A stretch of DNA of 36,680 nucleotides from Woeseiaceae bacterium (GCA_030066625.1 JASJBG010000048.1:1-36680), one strand, 5' to 3'; shown: positions 1 to 12,560, counted from the first letter of the stretch. Program-made: numbers and translations. The notes: generated by a model not told the origin, from the sequence alone.

Positions 1-442
1 CGAGGGCGTCAAGCGGCGCATGGAGCGCACGGCGACGGTCGCCGGAATCGCGATTTACGACGATTTTGCGCATCACCCGACCGCGATCCGGCGGACCATC
101 GATGCGATGCGCCGGCGGCATCCCGACAGCCGCATCGTCGTGGCCATCGAGCCACGTTCGAACACGATGAAGCTCGGCGTCCACAACGACGAGCTCGCAG
201 CGTCGCTCGAATCGGCGGACCTCGTGTGGATGTACCGGCCCGAGGACATGGACGACGACTTCGACGCCGCGCTCACCGCACTCGGCGACCGAATCAACGT
301 GTTCGATGACTACGACCAGCTCGTCAACGACATGTCGACGCGGGTCGGCGAAGGCGACCAGGTCGTATTCATGAGCAACGGTGGCTTTGGCGGCGCGCGG
401 CAGACGCTGACGGCCGTGCTGCAACGCACCCGCAGCAACTGA
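1..442 (+). CDS. mpl: UDP-N-acetylmuramate:L-alanyl-gamma-D-glutamyl-meso-diaminopimelate ligase, C-terminal part
   Basis: Partial gene: the reading frame is open from the left edge of the window (frame from base 2) and ends with TGA at 440-442, leaving 146 residues. The visible part is the C-terminal domain of a Mur ligase. It has the EGVKRRME segment, then YDDFAHHPTAI (about residues 20-30) and EPRSNTMKLG, and ends near VVFMSNGGFGG; these are hallmarks that separate Mpl from MurC. Mpl is cytoplasmic and joins the recycled tripeptide L-Ala-gamma-D-Glu-meso-DAP to UDP-MurNAc, saving cell-wall material. The ATP-binding and central domains lie outside the window. MurC is the only close alternative, but the FAHHPTAI and SNTMK blocks fit Mpl better. 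Confidence 0.93.
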   Translation, partial: EGVKRRMERTATVAGIAIYDDFAHHPTAIRRTIDAMRRRHPDSRIVVAIEPRSNTMKLGVHNDELAASLESADLVWMYRPEDMDDDFDAALTALGDRINVFDDYDQLVNDMSTRVGEGDQVVFMSNGGFGGARQTLTAVLQRTRSN

Positions 443-444
443 TT

Positions 445-450
445 TATACT
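445..450 (+). promoter_or_regulatory. Candidate -10 element for the LON-domain gene
   Basis: TATACT lies across and just after the mpl stop codon and ends seven bases before the GTG at 458. A transcript from it would start at or within a base or two of that GTG. I see no good -35 element 16-18 bases upstream. Confidence 0.35.
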
Positions 451-457
451 GGGTCTC

Positions 458-1051
458 GTGCAGATACCCTTATTTCCGCTGAGTACCGTCCTGTTCCCGG
501 GAGGCCCGCTGCCTCTCCGGATCTTCGAGGCACGCTACATCGACATGATTAGCGAGCGCATGCGTAGCGATGCACCGTTCGGCGTGCTGCTGATTAAGGA
601 CGGCAGCGAGGCGGGCGGTCCGGCGTCGACGTACGAGGTCGGGACGCTCGCGCGTATCACCGACTGGTACCAGGGCAGTGACGGCCTGCTCGGTGTAACC
701 GCCATCGGCGAGCGGCGGTTTCGCCTCAAGTCCGCGGAGCGCCAGGCCGACGGTCTGAACATCGGCGAGATAGAACTGCTGCCGGAAGAGCCTGTCGTGC
801 CCCTGCCGGAGGCCTATGCCGGAATAGCAGAGATCCTTGCGGGGGTGCTGGACGACCTCGGCCGCCTGTACGAATCCCTCGAGCGTCACTACGACGACGC
901 TGCATGGGTCAGCTATCGCTTCGTCGAAATATTGCCGATCGACCTCGAGCAGAAACAGCGTTGCCTCGAAGACTCCGACCCCGAGGAGCGGCTGCAGATG
1001 GTCGCTGAGTTGCTGGACAGCGTGCGCACGACAGGGCGCGAAGCTTCCTAG
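458..1051 (+). CDS. LON peptidase substrate-binding domain protein
   Basis: A 197-residue protein resembling the N-terminal substrate-binding domain of Lon protease, but without the AAA and peptidase domains. It opens with [14 protein letters not shown] and [13 protein letters not shown], the usual start of this domain, followed by FGVLLIKDG and [10 protein letters not shown]. Stand-alone LON-domain proteins of about 190-220 residues are common in Gammaproteobacteria; their role is not well defined. The start is GTG at 458, 15 bases after the mpl stop. No Shine-Dalgarno precedes it, and a TATACT sits at the right distance for a leaderless transcript. The stop codon overlaps that of the convergent hemL: both use the palindrome CTAG at 1048-1051. 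The family is clear; the cellular job is unknown. Confidence 0.88.
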   Translation: MQIPLFPLSTVLFPGGPLPLRIFEARYIDMISERMRSDAPFGVLLIKDGSEAGGPASTYEVGTLARITDWYQGSDGLLGVTAIGERRFRLKSAERQADGLNIGEIELLPEEPVVPLPEAYAGIAEILAGVLDDLGRLYESLERHYDDAAWVSYRFVEILPIDLEQKQRCLEDSDPEERLQMVAELLDSVRTTGREAS

Positions 1052-2316
1052 AGACCCTTCATTACCTCGCGGGCGGCCGTTACCGTCCGCTCGATTTCCG
1101 CATCGCCGTGCGCGGCCGATACGAAACCGGCTTCGAACGCCGACGGCGCCAGGTAGACGCCCGCGTCCAGCATGCCGTGGAAGAAATGCCTGAAGCGTTC
1201 GATGTCGGCGCCGGCGACCTGGTCGAAGCGACGCACCTTGTCGTCGTCCGTGAACACGAAGCCGAACATGCCGCCTTCCTGTTCGACCGCCATCGGCACG
1301 CTGGCGTCGTCAGCGGCGCCCTTCAGCCCGTCGACGAGCTGCCGGGTCTTCGCCGAGAGATCTTCGTAGAAGCCATCGACATCGATGTTTTCGAGCGTCG
1401 CCAGTCCCGCGGCCATTGCCACCGGGTTACCCGACAGCGTCCCCGCCTGGTACACGGGTCCGTCGGGTGCGATGCTCGACATGATCTCGGCTCGGCCGCC
1501 GAATGCCGCGGCGGGCATGCCGCCGCCCACGATTTTGCCGAGCGTCGTCAGGTCTGGGGCAATCCCGTAGACGGCCTGTGCGCCGCCCTTGGCGACGCGA
1601 AAGCCCGTCATGACCTCGTCGAAGATCAGGATGGTGCCCGTGCGGGTGCATTCGTCGCGCAGCATTTGCAGGAACTCGACGTCGCCGGGAACCATGTTCA
1701 TGTTTCCGGCGATCGGCTCGAGGATGACGCAGGCGATCTGCTCGCCGAGCTCGTTGAAGGCCGAGCGAACCGCGTCGGTATCGTTGAAGGACAGCGTGAT
1801 CGTGTGCTCCGCGAGGCCGGCGGGAACGCCGGGTGAACTCGGCACGCCCAGCGTCAGCGCACCTGAGCCCGCCTTGATCAGCAACGAATCCGAGTGACCG
1901 TGATAGCAGCCCTCGAACTTGATGATCTTGTCGCGGCCCGTGTGTCCACGCGCGAGCCGGATCGCGCTCATCGTCGCCTCCGTGCCGGAGCTGACCATGC
2001 GCAGCTTCTCCATCTGCGGCATCAGCTCGTGAATCTTGCGCGCCATGCGGGTTTCGAGAACGCAGGGTGCGCCGAAGCTGAGCGAGTTCTGCGCCGTCGT
2101 CGTCACCGCATCAATGACGGCCGGGTGGCAGTGGCCCAGGATCATCGGCCCCCACGAGCCGATGTAGTCGATCAGCTCGCGGCCGTCTTCGGTGTGCAGC
2201 CACGCGCCTTTCGCGCTTTTCATGAAAACCGGTTCGCCACCGACGCCAGCGAACGCGCGTACCGGTGAATTTACGCCTCCCGCGATGAACTCGCGGGCGT
2301 CGTCAAAGTGATTCAT
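1048..2316 (-). CDS. hemL: Glutamate-1-semialdehyde 2,1-aminomutase
   Basis: A full-length 422-residue PLP enzyme of fold type I that converts glutamate-1-semialdehyde to 5-aminolevulinate, the C5-pathway precursor of heme and other tetrapyrroles. Signature segments are [10 protein letters not shown] at residues 13-22, [15 protein letters not shown] around 109-123, [10 protein letters not shown] around 231-240, and [11 protein letters not shown] with the PLP-binding lysine at residue 261. Length matches the E. coli enzyme (426). It is the last gene of the minus-strand metK-ahcY-cpdA-traB-hemL series; its ATG lies 14 bases inside the end of the upstream TraB/GumN gene, so translation is probably coupled. 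Its stop shares CTAG with the convergent LON-domain gene. Confidence 0.97.
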   Translation of the reverse strand: MNHFDDAREFIAGGVNSPVRAFAGVGGEPVFMKSAKGAWLHTEDGRELIDYIGSWGPMILGHCHPAVIDAVTTTAQNSLSFGAPCVLETRMARKIHELMPQMEKLRMVSSGTEATMSAIRLARGHTGRDKIIKFEGCYHGHSDSLLIKAGSGALTLGVPSSPGVPAGLAEHTITLSFNDTDAVRSAFNELGEQIACVILEPIAGNMNMVPGDVEFLQMLRDECTRTGTILIFDEVMTGFRVAKGGAQAVYGIAPDLTTLGKIVGGGMPAAAFGGRAEIMSSIAPDGPVYQAGTLSGNPVAMAAGLATLENIDVDGFYEDLSAKTRQLVDGLKGAADDASVPMAVEQEGGMFGFVFTDDDKVRRFDQVAGADIERFRHFFHGMLDAGVYLAPSAFEAGFVSAAHGDAEIERTVTAAREVMKGL

Positions 2317-3172
2317 TCATTTGTCCTGTGCGGATGCCACGCGCGGATAGTAACGCGGGTACCCCGTCCTCCCCAACCAGGTGCAGGGCGCCGACCACGA
2401 TCAGGTAGTCGTCCTCGTCGTCGAGCAGTTCGACGATCGATTCAACCCAGGCCTGGTTCCGGCGCACGACGATGGCGTCGTACAGCTCGTCAAAGCCGGT
2501 CATCTCCTTGAGAACTTGCTCTTCGAGCCACGCGACGTCGCCGTGCCGCCACGCCTGAATCAGGTCGTCCATGATCAGCTCGATTTCGCCGCTCTCCGCG
2601 AGCGTCTGCATGAGCAGATCCTTCTGTGCGTCGAGCGACAGGCTGTCCAGGAACGTGAGCTGCTGCTCGACGGTCTCGAGGCCCTCGATTTCCTTGTTGT
2701 CCTGTGAGGCCTTCATCGCCATGTGCATCTCGATGCCGTACAGCGGATTGAAGCCGATGCGCAGGAGCGCCATCTGCTCGATCGTTATCGCGGCAAACCA
2801 GGGCTCTGTGCGAGACAGCATCTCGAAGGGGATGTCGATCGCCGTCGCCATGCCTGCAGCCTCGCGGTACAGCTCGTCACCCATCACGTCGCGCAGGGTC
2901 TTGCCCTCGGGCAACATGCCCAGCCGGTTGCTGATCGACTGGATCGCGGCGGGGTCCAGGTCGTCCATGTCGAGTTCCATGACCAGCGCTTCCGCGTCCT
3001 CGTAGGCGGCTTCGATTACGGCCGGCAGCGGGTGGTCCTGCTTTCTGAGCAGGTGCACGGAGCCGAGCAGGTAGATCGTGTTCTGCTCGCCGTCGACGCG
3101 CCACATCGACACGGGGTGATCCGCGGCAGCGGCGGACGCGGCAAGTAACAGGAGAATCAGGAATTTATGCAT
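2303..3172 (-). CDS. TraB/GumN (TIKI-like) family protein, exported
   Basis: A 289-residue protein starting with the signal peptide [17 protein letters not shown] and continuing into a TraB/GumN domain. The two family marks are visible: [14 protein letters not shown] near the N-terminus, after YLL, and [15 protein letters not shown] near the C-terminus, each carrying the GxxH that is thought to bind metal. Related TIKI proteins are metalloproteases; for the bacterial family activity is largely inferred. ATG at 3172 was chosen because it gives a clean signal peptide; a longer frame reaches 3214 but lies inside cpdA. The gene overlaps the end of cpdA by 8 bases and the start of hemL by 14. The protein is expected in the periplasm; its link to its operon partners is unclear. 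Confidence 0.85.
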   Translation of the reverse strand: MHKFLILLLLAASAAAADHPVSMWRVDGEQNTIYLLGSVHLLRKQDHPLPAVIEAAYEDAEALVMELDMDDLDPAAIQSISNRLGMLPEGKTLRDVMGDELYREAAGMATAIDIPFEMLSRTEPWFAAITIEQMALLRIGFNPLYGIEMHMAMKASQDNKEIEGLETVEQQLTFLDSLSLDAQKDLLMQTLAESGEIELIMDDLIQAWRHGDVAWLEEQVLKEMTGFDELYDAIVVRRNQAWVESIVELLDDEDDYLIVVGALHLVGEDGVPALLSARGIRTGQMNESL

Positions 3173-3941
3173 CGCGTATCCACACGAGTTGGGAATCGAA
3201 TTGGCCGTTGCCATGAAGGCTCAGGCGTCGGTAGGCAGGTGGGCGGTCGTCGACGGCAAACTCGTCGCTCTTGGGCTTGAACTGCCGGCAGGTCGACGGC
3301 GTGCCGACGATCGCGACGCCATTCTCGTGGCCATCATAAGCCTGGTGCACATGCCCGAACAGGACCAGGCGCACACGTTCGGATTTTCGCACGCGCTCGA
3401 TCAGACCGGCGCCGTTCTCGAGGCCGACGGTATCGAGCCAGCGGCTGCCCATGCTGACGGGCGGATGGTGCACCGTGACGAGAACATGCCTGGCGTCGCT
3501 GGCGTCGATGTCGGCGTCGAGACGCTCGAGTTCAGACGCCGTGATCGTCCCGCCGGCACGGCCGGGCGCCGTGCTGTCTATGCCGACGATGAGCCAGTCG
3601 TCGATCTCGACGCCGTCACAATAGATAAATGGGCCGTCGGCAAGTGCCGAACGCATGAGGTCCGGGACGTCGTGGTTGCCGGGGATGCAGTGTACCGGCA
3701 CGCCGAGTTCACCCATCAACGCGGCGAAGTGCTCGTAGGCGCCGGCAGAATCGTCCTGTACGAGGTCGCCGGTGGCGAGGACGATGTCGGCCGGCCAGCC
3801 GCTCTCGCGGTGGTGCGCGAGAACCTCGGTCAGCGAGTCGTAGGTATTGACGCCGCGGAGCTCGCGGCGTTTGTCAGCGAACAGGTGCGGGTCCGTAAGG
3901 TGCAGGACCCGCACCGGGTCCTTCTGCTCGGCGTCCGCCAA
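3165..3941 (-). CDS. cpdA: 3',5'-cyclic-AMP phosphodiesterase (class III), calcineurin-like
   Basis: A 258-residue metallophosphoesterase resembling CpdA, which hydrolyses cAMP to AMP and so damps CRP signalling. The five metal-binding blocks are present in order: TDPHLF (D and H), ATGDLVQD, IPGNHD, TVHHPPVSMG and LFGHVHQAYDG. Length is slightly under the E. coli protein (275). The start appears to be TTG at 3941, one base after the ahcY stop codon; no ATG occurs before the first catalytic block, and there is no clear Shine-Dalgarno, so reinitiation after ahcY is likely. A GTG nine codons further in is the alternative. Other members of the class act on other nucleotides, so substrate is assigned by similarity only. 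Confidence 0.85.
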   Translation of the reverse strand: MADAEQKDPVRVLHLTDPHLFADKRRELRGVNTYDSLTEVLAHHRESGWPADIVLATGDLVQDDSAGAYEHFAALMGELGVPVHCIPGNHDVPDLMRSALADGPFIYCDGVEIDDWLIVGIDSTAPGRAGGTITASELERLDADIDASDARHVLVTVHHPPVSMGSRWLDTVGLENGAGLIERVRKSERVRLVLFGHVHQAYDGHENGVAIVGTPSTCRQFKPKSDEFAVDDRPPAYRRLSLHGNGQFDSQLVWIRDA

Positions 3942-3942
3942 C

Positions 3943-5256
<1,314 letters not shown>

Positions 5257-5295
5257 TGGTATGTCTCCAGTTGGAAATTCAGGGGGATTCAGTTG

Positions 5296-6456
5296 TCAGG
5301 CTGCCGCTGCGCCTTTCAGCGCCTCGGCTTTGTCGGTCTTTTCCCAGGACAGGTCGATGTCCTCACGGCCGAAATGACCGTAAGCGGCAGTCGCCTGGTA
5401 GATCGGCCGGATCAGATCGAGCATCTTCAGGATGCCGTACGGCCGCAGGTCGAAGTTCTCGCGAATCAACGCCGTCAGCTCGCCGTCGGATACCTTGCCG
5501 GTGCCGAACGTCTCGACGCTGATCGAGGTGGGCTCGGCAACGCCGATCGCATAGGAAATCTGGATCTCGCAGCGATCTGCGAGGCCTGCGGCGACGACGT
5601 TCTTGGCGACGTAGCGCGCTGCGTACGCGGCGGAGCGATCGACCTTGGACGGGTCCTTGCCGGAGAAAGCGCCACCGCCGTGGCGGGCCGAGCCGCCGTA
5701 AGTGTCGACGATGATCTTGCGGCCGGTGAGTCCGCAGTCACCCATCGGGCCGCCGATCTCGAAGCGGCCGGTCGGGTTGATGTGGTACTTGGTGTCCGGG
5801 CTGATCCAGTTGTCGGGCAGCACGGGCTTGATGATCTCCTCCATGACGCCTTCGCGCAGGTCCTTCAAGTCGACGTCGGCGTGGTGCTGCGTCGACAGGA
5901 CGACCGCGTCGATCGACGTCGGCTGGCCGTTCTCGTAGCGGAACGTGACCTGGCTCTTGGCATCGGGCCGGAGCCACGGCAGTGTGCCCGCCTTGCGGAC
6001 TTCGGCCTGGCGCTTGACGAGCCGGTGCGAGAACGTGATCGGCGCGGGCATCAGCACGTCGGTCTCGTTGGTCGCGTAGCCGAACATCAGGCCCTGGTCG
6101 CCGGCGCCCTGTTCCTCCGGCGTCGAGCGGTCGACGCCCTGGGCGATGTCGGGAGACTGCTTGCCAATCGCGTTCAGCACCGCACAGGAATGGCCGTCGA
6201 AGCCCATGTCCGAATCGTCGTAGCCGATGTCGGTCACGGTGCGCCGGACGATCTCCTCGAAGTCCACCCACGCGGACGTCGTGATCTCACCCGCGACGAT
6301 GACCATGCCGGTCTTGACCATGGTTTCGCAGGCGACGCGGGCGCTTTTGTCCTCAGCCAGGATCGCGTCGAGAATGCCGTCCGAGATCTGATCGGCAATT
6401 TTGTCCGGATGTCCCTCGGATACGGATTCCGAGGTGAACAGAAAAGAGTCACTCAT
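5296..6456 (-). CDS. metK: S-adenosylmethionine synthetase
   Basis: A 386-residue enzyme that makes S-adenosylmethionine from methionine and ATP. The ATP-binding [12 protein letters not shown] lies near residue 14, and [12 protein letters not shown] and [16 protein letters not shown] mark the methionine/phosphate site. The length equals the typical 384-residue family. The ATG at 6456 ([16 protein letters not shown]) was preferred over an in-frame extension to 6522 because it matches the family N-terminus, and AAGG sits about 12 bases upstream of it. It is the first gene of the minus-strand series and diverges from tkt. A candidate promoter lies about 40 bases upstream. Confidence 0.98.
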   Translation of the reverse strand: MSDSFLFTSESVSEGHPDKIADQISDGILDAILAEDKSARVACETMVKTGMVIVAGEITTSAWVDFEEIVRRTVTDIGYDDSDMGFDGHSCAVLNAIGKQSPDIAQGVDRSTPEEQGAGDQGLMFGYATNETDVLMPAPITFSHRLVKRQAEVRKAGTLPWLRPDAKSQVTFRYENGQPTSIDAVVLSTQHHADVDLKDLREGVMEEIIKPVLPDNWISPDTKYHINPTGRFEIGGPMGDCGLTGRKIIVDTYGGSARHGGGAFSGKDPSKVDRSAAYAARYVAKNVVAAGLADRCEIQISYAIGVAEPTSISVETFGTGKVSDGELTALIRENFDLRPYGILKMLDLIRPIYQATAAYGHFGREDIDLSWEKTDKAEALKGAAAA

Positions 6457-6491
6457 TGGAGTTGTCGCCTTGTTGGCTAGGTCAACGCGCC

Positions 6492-6520
6492 ATTGTACCG
6501 CAAGCCCGTCCGGTTCCACC
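6492..6520 (-). promoter_or_regulatory. Candidate metK promoter
   Basis: On the minus strand TACAAT (forward 6492-6497) is a good -10 element about 35 bases before the metK ATG. The -35 side is weak: GTGGAA at 16 bases or TTGGTG at 19. If it is used, the leader is only about 30 nucleotides, too short for a riboswitch. Confidence 0.35.
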
Positions 6521-6526
6521 AACCGG
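6510..6526. repeat. Inverted repeat CCGGTT-N5-AACCGG in the metK/tkt divergent region
   Basis: Perfect 6-base arms at 6510-6515 and 6521-6526 are separated by CCACC. The repeat covers the -35 area of the candidate metK promoter, so it could be an operator. It could equally be a short hairpin in a tkt leader. It does not resemble the MetJ box. Confidence 0.5.
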
Positions 6527-6695
6527 GCGAGAACGGATGCAATTCGTTACCTTTGCACGCCCGCCGCGGCCAACTCGCTTGCGGCGCCCCGGAAAAACCC
6601 CGAAAATGCGCGCCTTCGAGCGAATCCGCGCCGGGGGCGCGCGACACGCGTACAACAACCACAAGGGCCCCGTGCCCGACGCCGAAATATCCGAA

Positions 6696-8720
<2,025 letters not shown>

Positions 8721-8755
8721 TCGGGCGATCCTAAAGAAACAGAATTAGTAATCCG

Positions 8756-8774
8756 GGCCGGCTCGCCGCCGGCC
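8756..8774 (+). other. GC-only hairpin in the tkt-gap intergenic region
   Basis: Arms GGCCGGC (8756-8762) and GCCGGCC (8768-8774) enclose a five-base loop TCGCC. No T run follows on the plus strand, so it is not a normal intrinsic terminator. It ends 24 bases before the gap start codon and could set mRNA processing or stability between tkt and gap. Confidence 0.6.
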
Positions 8775-8798
8775 GTGAAAAAAACCAGGAGAATCACC

Positions 8799-9809
8799 AT
8801 GGCGATCAAGGTTGGCATCAACGGCTATGGCCGCATCGGCCGCAACATCGTGCGCGCGATCCACGAACTCGGCCGCACCGACGAATTCGACGTCGTTGCG
8901 CTCAACGACCTCGGCGATGCGAACACGAACGCGCACCTGACGCGCCGCGATACCGCCCACGGGCGATTCCCGGGCACGGTCGAGGTCGACGGTAACGACA
9001 TCCTCGTCAACGGCGACCGCATCAAGGTCTTCGCCGAGCGCGATCCGGCCAAGCTGCCGTGGGGCGACCTCGGCGTCGATGTCGTCTACGAGTGCACGGG
9101 TCTGTTCCGCACCCGCGAGGCCGCGGGCAAGCATCTGGACGGCGGTGCAAAGAAGGTCATCATCTCGGCGCCGGGCGGCGCGGATGTCGACAACACCATC
9201 GTTTACGGCGTCAATCACGATACGCTGAAGCCCGAGCACGCGGTGATTTCCAATGCGTCGTGCACGACCAACTGCCTTGCGCCGATGGTCAAGCCGTTGC
9301 ACGAGGCCATCGGCGTCGAGCACGGCATCATGACGACGATCCACGCTTACACGAACGACCAGGTGCTGACGGACGTATTCCACAAGGACCTGCGCCGTGC
9401 GCGCTCAGCGACGATGTCGCAGATCCCGACCAAGACCGGCGCCGCCGCGGCGGTCGGACTGGTGCTGCCGGAGCTCAACGGCAAGCTCGACGGCTTCTCG
9501 ATGCGCGTGCCGACGATTAACGTATCGGCCGTGGATCTCACCTTCGTCGCGAAGCGCGCGACCGACATCGACGAGATCAACAAGATCATGAAGGACGCGA
9601 GCGAGGGCTCGCTCAAGGGCGTGCTGGCTTACAACGATGAGCCGCTCGTGTCGGTGGACTTCAATCACGACCCGGCATCGTCGACGTACGACGCGGGCCT
9701 GACCAAGGTCATCGACGGCACGCTCGTCAAGGTCATTGCGTGGTACGACAACGAGTGGGGCTTCTCCTGCCGGATGCTCGACACGACCGTCGCGCTCGTC
9801 AACGCCTGA
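8799..9809 (+). CDS. gap: Glyceraldehyde-3-phosphate dehydrogenase, type I
   Basis: A 336-residue glycolytic enzyme oxidising glyceraldehyde-3-phosphate to 1,3-bisphosphoglycerate. The N-terminal nucleotide-binding segment is [13 protein letters not shown]; the active-site block [12 protein letters not shown] places the catalytic cysteine at residue 155, and IHAYTNDQ and WYDNEWGFS follow. After the second strand it reads [12 protein letters not shown], a form seen in several proteobacterial and GapB-like enzymes, so NAD versus NADP preference is not settled by eye. ATG 8799 has an ideal AGGAGA at 8787-8792. A GTG at 8775 is in frame but would begin with a lysine-rich stretch before the normal MAIKVGIN. 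Epd is less likely given the cluster. Confidence 0.96.
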   Translation: MAIKVGINGYGRIGRNIVRAIHELGRTDEFDVVALNDLGDANTNAHLTRRDTAHGRFPGTVEVDGNDILVNGDRIKVFAERDPAKLPWGDLGVDVVYECTGLFRTREAAGKHLDGGAKKVIISAPGGADVDNTIVYGVNHDTLKPEHAVISNASCTTNCLAPMVKPLHEAIGVEHGIMTTIHAYTNDQVLTDVFHKDLRRARSATMSQIPTKTGAAAAVGLVLPELNGKLDGFSMRVPTINVSAVDLTFVAKRATDIDEINKIMKDASEGSLKGVLAYNDEPLVSVDFNHDPASSTYDAGLTKVIDGTLVKVIAWYDNEWGFSCRMLDTTVALVNA

Positions 9810-9834
9810 TCGCGGCGTAAAGGGCTCAAGGCGT

Positions 9835-11013
9835 ATGGCCGTCATCAAGATGACCGACCTCGACCTCGCGGGGAAGCGCGTGCTGATCCGCGAGGACCTG
9901 AACGTGCCGATCAGGGACGGCGCGGTCGCGAGCGACGCCCGCATCCGCGCGGCGCTGCCGACCATCGAGCGCGCGCTCGCGTCCAACGCCGCGGTCATGC
10001 TGATGTCGCACCTGGGGCGGCCAACCGAGGGTGAGCCCGATCCTGAGTTCTCGCTCGCACCGGTCGCCGCGCATCTCGGGCAGCTGCTCGGGCGCGAGGT
10101 GCCGCTGGTCGAGGATTGGCTGGACGGCGTGGAGGTCGAGCCCGGCAACGTCGTGCTGCTCGAAAACGTGCGTTTCCTGGCCGGTGAGAAGAAGTCCGAT
10201 CCGGAGCTCGCCAGGAAGATGGCGGCGCTCTGCGATGTGTTCGTCATGGATGCCTTCGGCACGGCGCACCGCGCCCAGGCGAGCACCTACGGGGTCGCCG
10301 AACACGCGCCCGTGGCCTGCGCCGGACCGCTGCTTGCGAACGAACTGGACGCTCTTGCGAAAGCGCTCGATGCGCCGGCGCGGCCGATGATCGCGATCGT
10401 CGGCGGTTCGAAAGTGTCGACAAAGCTGACGGTGCTCGACGCGCTGGCGGACAAGGTCGACACGCTGATTGTCGGCGGCGGCATTGCCAATACCTTTATC
10501 GCTGCCGAAGGCCACAACGTCGGCAAGTCGCTCTACGAGGCCGACATGGTCGATACGGCCGGTGAGCTTGCGAAAGGCGGTGAGGGCCGCGCGGATATCC
10601 CGGTGCCCACCGACGTCGTCTGCGGCAAGGAATTCTCGGCGGACACCGAGGCCGCGACCAGGCGGGTCGCGGACGTGGCCGACGACGACATGATCCTCGA
10701 CGTTGGCCCCGAGACGGCGACGCGGTTCGCCGAGCTCCTCGCAGGTGCGGGCACGATCATCTGGAACGGACCGGTCGGCGTTTTCGAATTTGACCAGTTC
10801 GGCAACGGCACGCGTGCGCTTACGGAAGCCATCGCTGCGAGCGACGCATTTTCCGTGGCCGGTGGCGGCGACACGCTGGCGGCAATCGACAAATACGGCG
10901 TTGCCGAGAAGATCTCCTACATCTCGACCGGTGGCGGCGCGTTCCTGGAGTTCGTCGAGGGCAAGACGCTGCCGGCCGTTGCGATGCTCGAGAAACGCGG
11001 CAGCGAGAGCTAG
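9835..11013 (+). CDS. pgk: Phosphoglycerate kinase
   Basis: A 392-residue enzyme transferring phosphate from 1,3-bisphosphoglycerate to ADP. It closely tracks the E. coli enzyme from its first residues: [20 protein letters not shown], then [53 protein letters not shown] and [10 protein letters not shown] near the C-terminus, ending in [13 protein letters not shown] 9835 gives the family N-terminus; MTDLDL at 9850 is a less likely alternative. It starts 25 bases after gap, consistent with co-transcription. The next plus-strand glycolytic gene, pyk, is separated from it by a minus-strand PhoX-family gene. No fructose-bisphosphate aldolase gene, often found in this cluster, is in the window. Confidence 0.98.
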   Translation: MAVIKMTDLDLAGKRVLIREDLNVPIRDGAVASDARIRAALPTIERALASNAAVMLMSHLGRPTEGEPDPEFSLAPVAAHLGQLLGREVPLVEDWLDGVEVEPGNVVLLENVRFLAGEKKSDPELARKMAALCDVFVMDAFGTAHRAQASTYGVAEHAPVACAGPLLANELDALAKALDAPARPMIAIVGGSKVSTKLTVLDALADKVDTLIVGGGIANTFIAAEGHNVGKSLYEADMVDTAGELAKGGEGRADIPVPTDVVCGKEFSADTEAATRRVADVADDDMILDVGPETATRFAELLAGAGTIIWNGPVGVFEFDQFGNGTRALTEAIAASDAFSVAGGGDTLAAIDKYGVAEKISYISTGGGAFLEFVEGKTLPAVAMLEKRGSES

Positions 11014-11053
11014 CGGCGAAGCTGTTGTTTGACCGGCTATTCGGCCGGGCGGG

Positions 11054-12427
11054 TCAGGATGCCGATGGCCACGGGCCCGTTATCGCAACGGTCATTCCCG
11101 GGTACTGGATGTTCACGAACAGCGTCTGGCCGTCCGGCGAGAAGCACACGCCCGCAAGCTCCGAGTCCGACCACGCGTTGTCGGCAAACGCGTACTGGGT
11201 CCCATCCGGGCGGATGCCGACGAGACCGCAGTGATCGTGCGTGTCCTCGCAGATAATCAGGTCGCCCCAGGGGGCCATCGTCAGGTTGTCCGCATTCCTG
11301 AGCAGTGAGTTTTCGTCACTCTCCGCGATCAGCGAGAGTTTGCCGGGCGCCGTTGCCTCACGCTCGTCACCTTCGAATTCGCTCGGCTCGTAACGCCACA
11401 CCTGGCCGAGCCGTGCCGGGCCGCCGATCGTGCAGCAGAAGACGATGTCACCCGCGGCATTCGTGATTCCTTCACCGCGGGCGAAGGTCGCTGCGCCCGC
11501 TCTTGCGCCGCGGAGCCGCAAGATGTTCTCGACCGGGTTGACGTCGTCGAGCTCGATCCACTGTGTTTGCATGTCGACGCCTTGCTCGACGTCGGCCTGC
11601 GCGGACCAGTTGTGGGTTCGCTGTGACGGCCTGCCCTTGATCGCGAGCGCCTGCAGGCGGCCGCCGTTGACGAGTTTGCCCGGCGTCTCGGGAATGAACC
11701 GGTAGAACAGGCTGTGGTGTCGATCCTCGGTCATGTAAATGATGCCGGTAGGTTCGTGAACGGCCGCGCCCTCGTGCTCGAAGCGGCCCATCGCCCTGAG
11801 CGGTACGGGCTCGACGAGGCCTTCGTGGCGCGACGGCACCTCGAAGACGTAGCCATGACGTTCCTCGCGGACGATCCTGCGGCCGGTCGCGTAGCTGGTC
11901 CCGGCGCTTTCGAAGCACTCCTCGCAGGACAGCCAGCTGCCCCACGGCGTCGGTCCACCGGCGCAGTTGATCTCGGTGCCGGCGAGGCTCAGGTACTGCT
12001 TTTCGGTCCTGCGGGTGACCGGGTTGTAGATCGTCGTCGTCGTGCCGCCGGCGCCCGGCGTTTCGCTGCCGCCAAGATCGTAGACCTTCGCCTTCACGCT
12101 CTCCGGCTGGTCCGCGAAACTCGTGCCGAAAGCACTGTACTCCGGGTAGCCCGACTTCATCTCGTGATTGCAGACGAGAATGATGCGGCCGTCGTCGCCC
12201 GGGAAGGCCGCCATGCCGTCGTGGGCGGCAGGCACCTTGAGGCCATCGCTCATCGTGTCGCCCGCGCGTGAGACGATGGTCAGCTCGAAGCCGTCGGGCA
12301 GGTCGAGGAGCTCGTTCGGGTCGGGCCTGAGCGGACCCACGGCGAAATCGGCCGCACGGCAGGAAGCAGCGGCGGCCGGACTGGCGGCGGCCGCAAGGCA
12401 CTGCAGGAAACGTCGGCGATTGAGCAC
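11054..12427 (-). CDS. PhoX-family (DUF839) Tat-exported phosphatase-like protein
   Basis: A 457-residue protein of the PhoX/DUF839 family, whose founder is a calcium- and iron-dependent alkaline phosphatase exported by the Tat system. The N-terminus MLNRRRFLQCLAAA is a clear twin-arginine signal, followed by an alanine-rich stretch. Inside are ILVCNHEM, GGPTPWGSWLSCEEC (the cysteine/Glu-Glu region that binds metal in PhoX), YMTEDRHHSLFYRF, LTMAPWGDLIICED, SELAGVCFSPDG and FVNIQYPGM. It is shorter than classical PhoX (around 650 residues), so phosphatase activity is inferred. GTG 12427 was chosen because GAGG lies seven bases before it and the Tat motif starts at once; ATG 12454 is possible. 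It splits pgk from pyk on the opposite strand. Confidence 0.85.
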   Translation of the reverse strand: MLNRRRFLQCLAAAASPAAAASCRAADFAVGPLRPDPNELLDLPDGFELTIVSRAGDTMSDGLKVPAAHDGMAAFPGDDGRIILVCNHEMKSGYPEYSAFGTSFADQPESVKAKVYDLGGSETPGAGGTTTTIYNPVTRRTEKQYLSLAGTEINCAGGPTPWGSWLSCEECFESAGTSYATGRRIVREERHGYVFEVPSRHEGLVEPVPLRAMGRFEHEGAAVHEPTGIIYMTEDRHHSLFYRFIPETPGKLVNGGRLQALAIKGRPSQRTHNWSAQADVEQGVDMQTQWIELDDVNPVENILRLRGARAGAATFARGEGITNAAGDIVFCCTIGGPARLGQVWRYEPSEFEGDEREATAPGKLSLIAESDENSLLRNADNLTMAPWGDLIICEDTHDHCGLVGIRPDGTQYAFADNAWSDSELAGVCFSPDGQTLFVNIQYPGMTVAITGPWPSAS

Positions 12428-12450
12428 GGGAGAACCTCGCGAAAACCCGA

Positions 12451-12560
12451 GCATAGCGCTGTTTCGCGTCCTGCACGACCCCGCCGGTACGGTTCCAGCC
12501 GGGCCGCGCCAAAAAGGTGCAGGCCCGGATTTAGTAACGGCGGCGTCGCGAGCGCTATGC
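12451..12560. repeat. Nested inverted repeats between the divergent phoX-like and pyk genes
   Basis: GCATAGCGCT at 12451-12460 and its exact reverse complement AGCGCTATGC at 12551-12560 face each other across 90 bases. Inside them CCTGCAC (12470-12476) and GTGCAGG (12517-12523) form a second pair. Each outer arm holds a possible -10 (TATGCT towards phoX, TATGCAATAAT towards pyk) and ends 13-24 bases from its gene, so these are either matching promoters or operator arms. Confidence 0.6.

Noticed and set aside
5257-5295. An SAH riboswitch before ahcY or a SAM riboswitch before metK
   Set aside because: The metK-ahcY gap is only 39 bases, and the likely metK leader is about 30 bases; no matching conserved core is visible in 6457-6695.
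11030-11056. A terminator between pgk and the phoX-like gene
   Set aside because: CCGGC and GCCGG can pair with a six-base loop, but no T run follows on either strand, so it does not meet the pattern of an intrinsic terminator.
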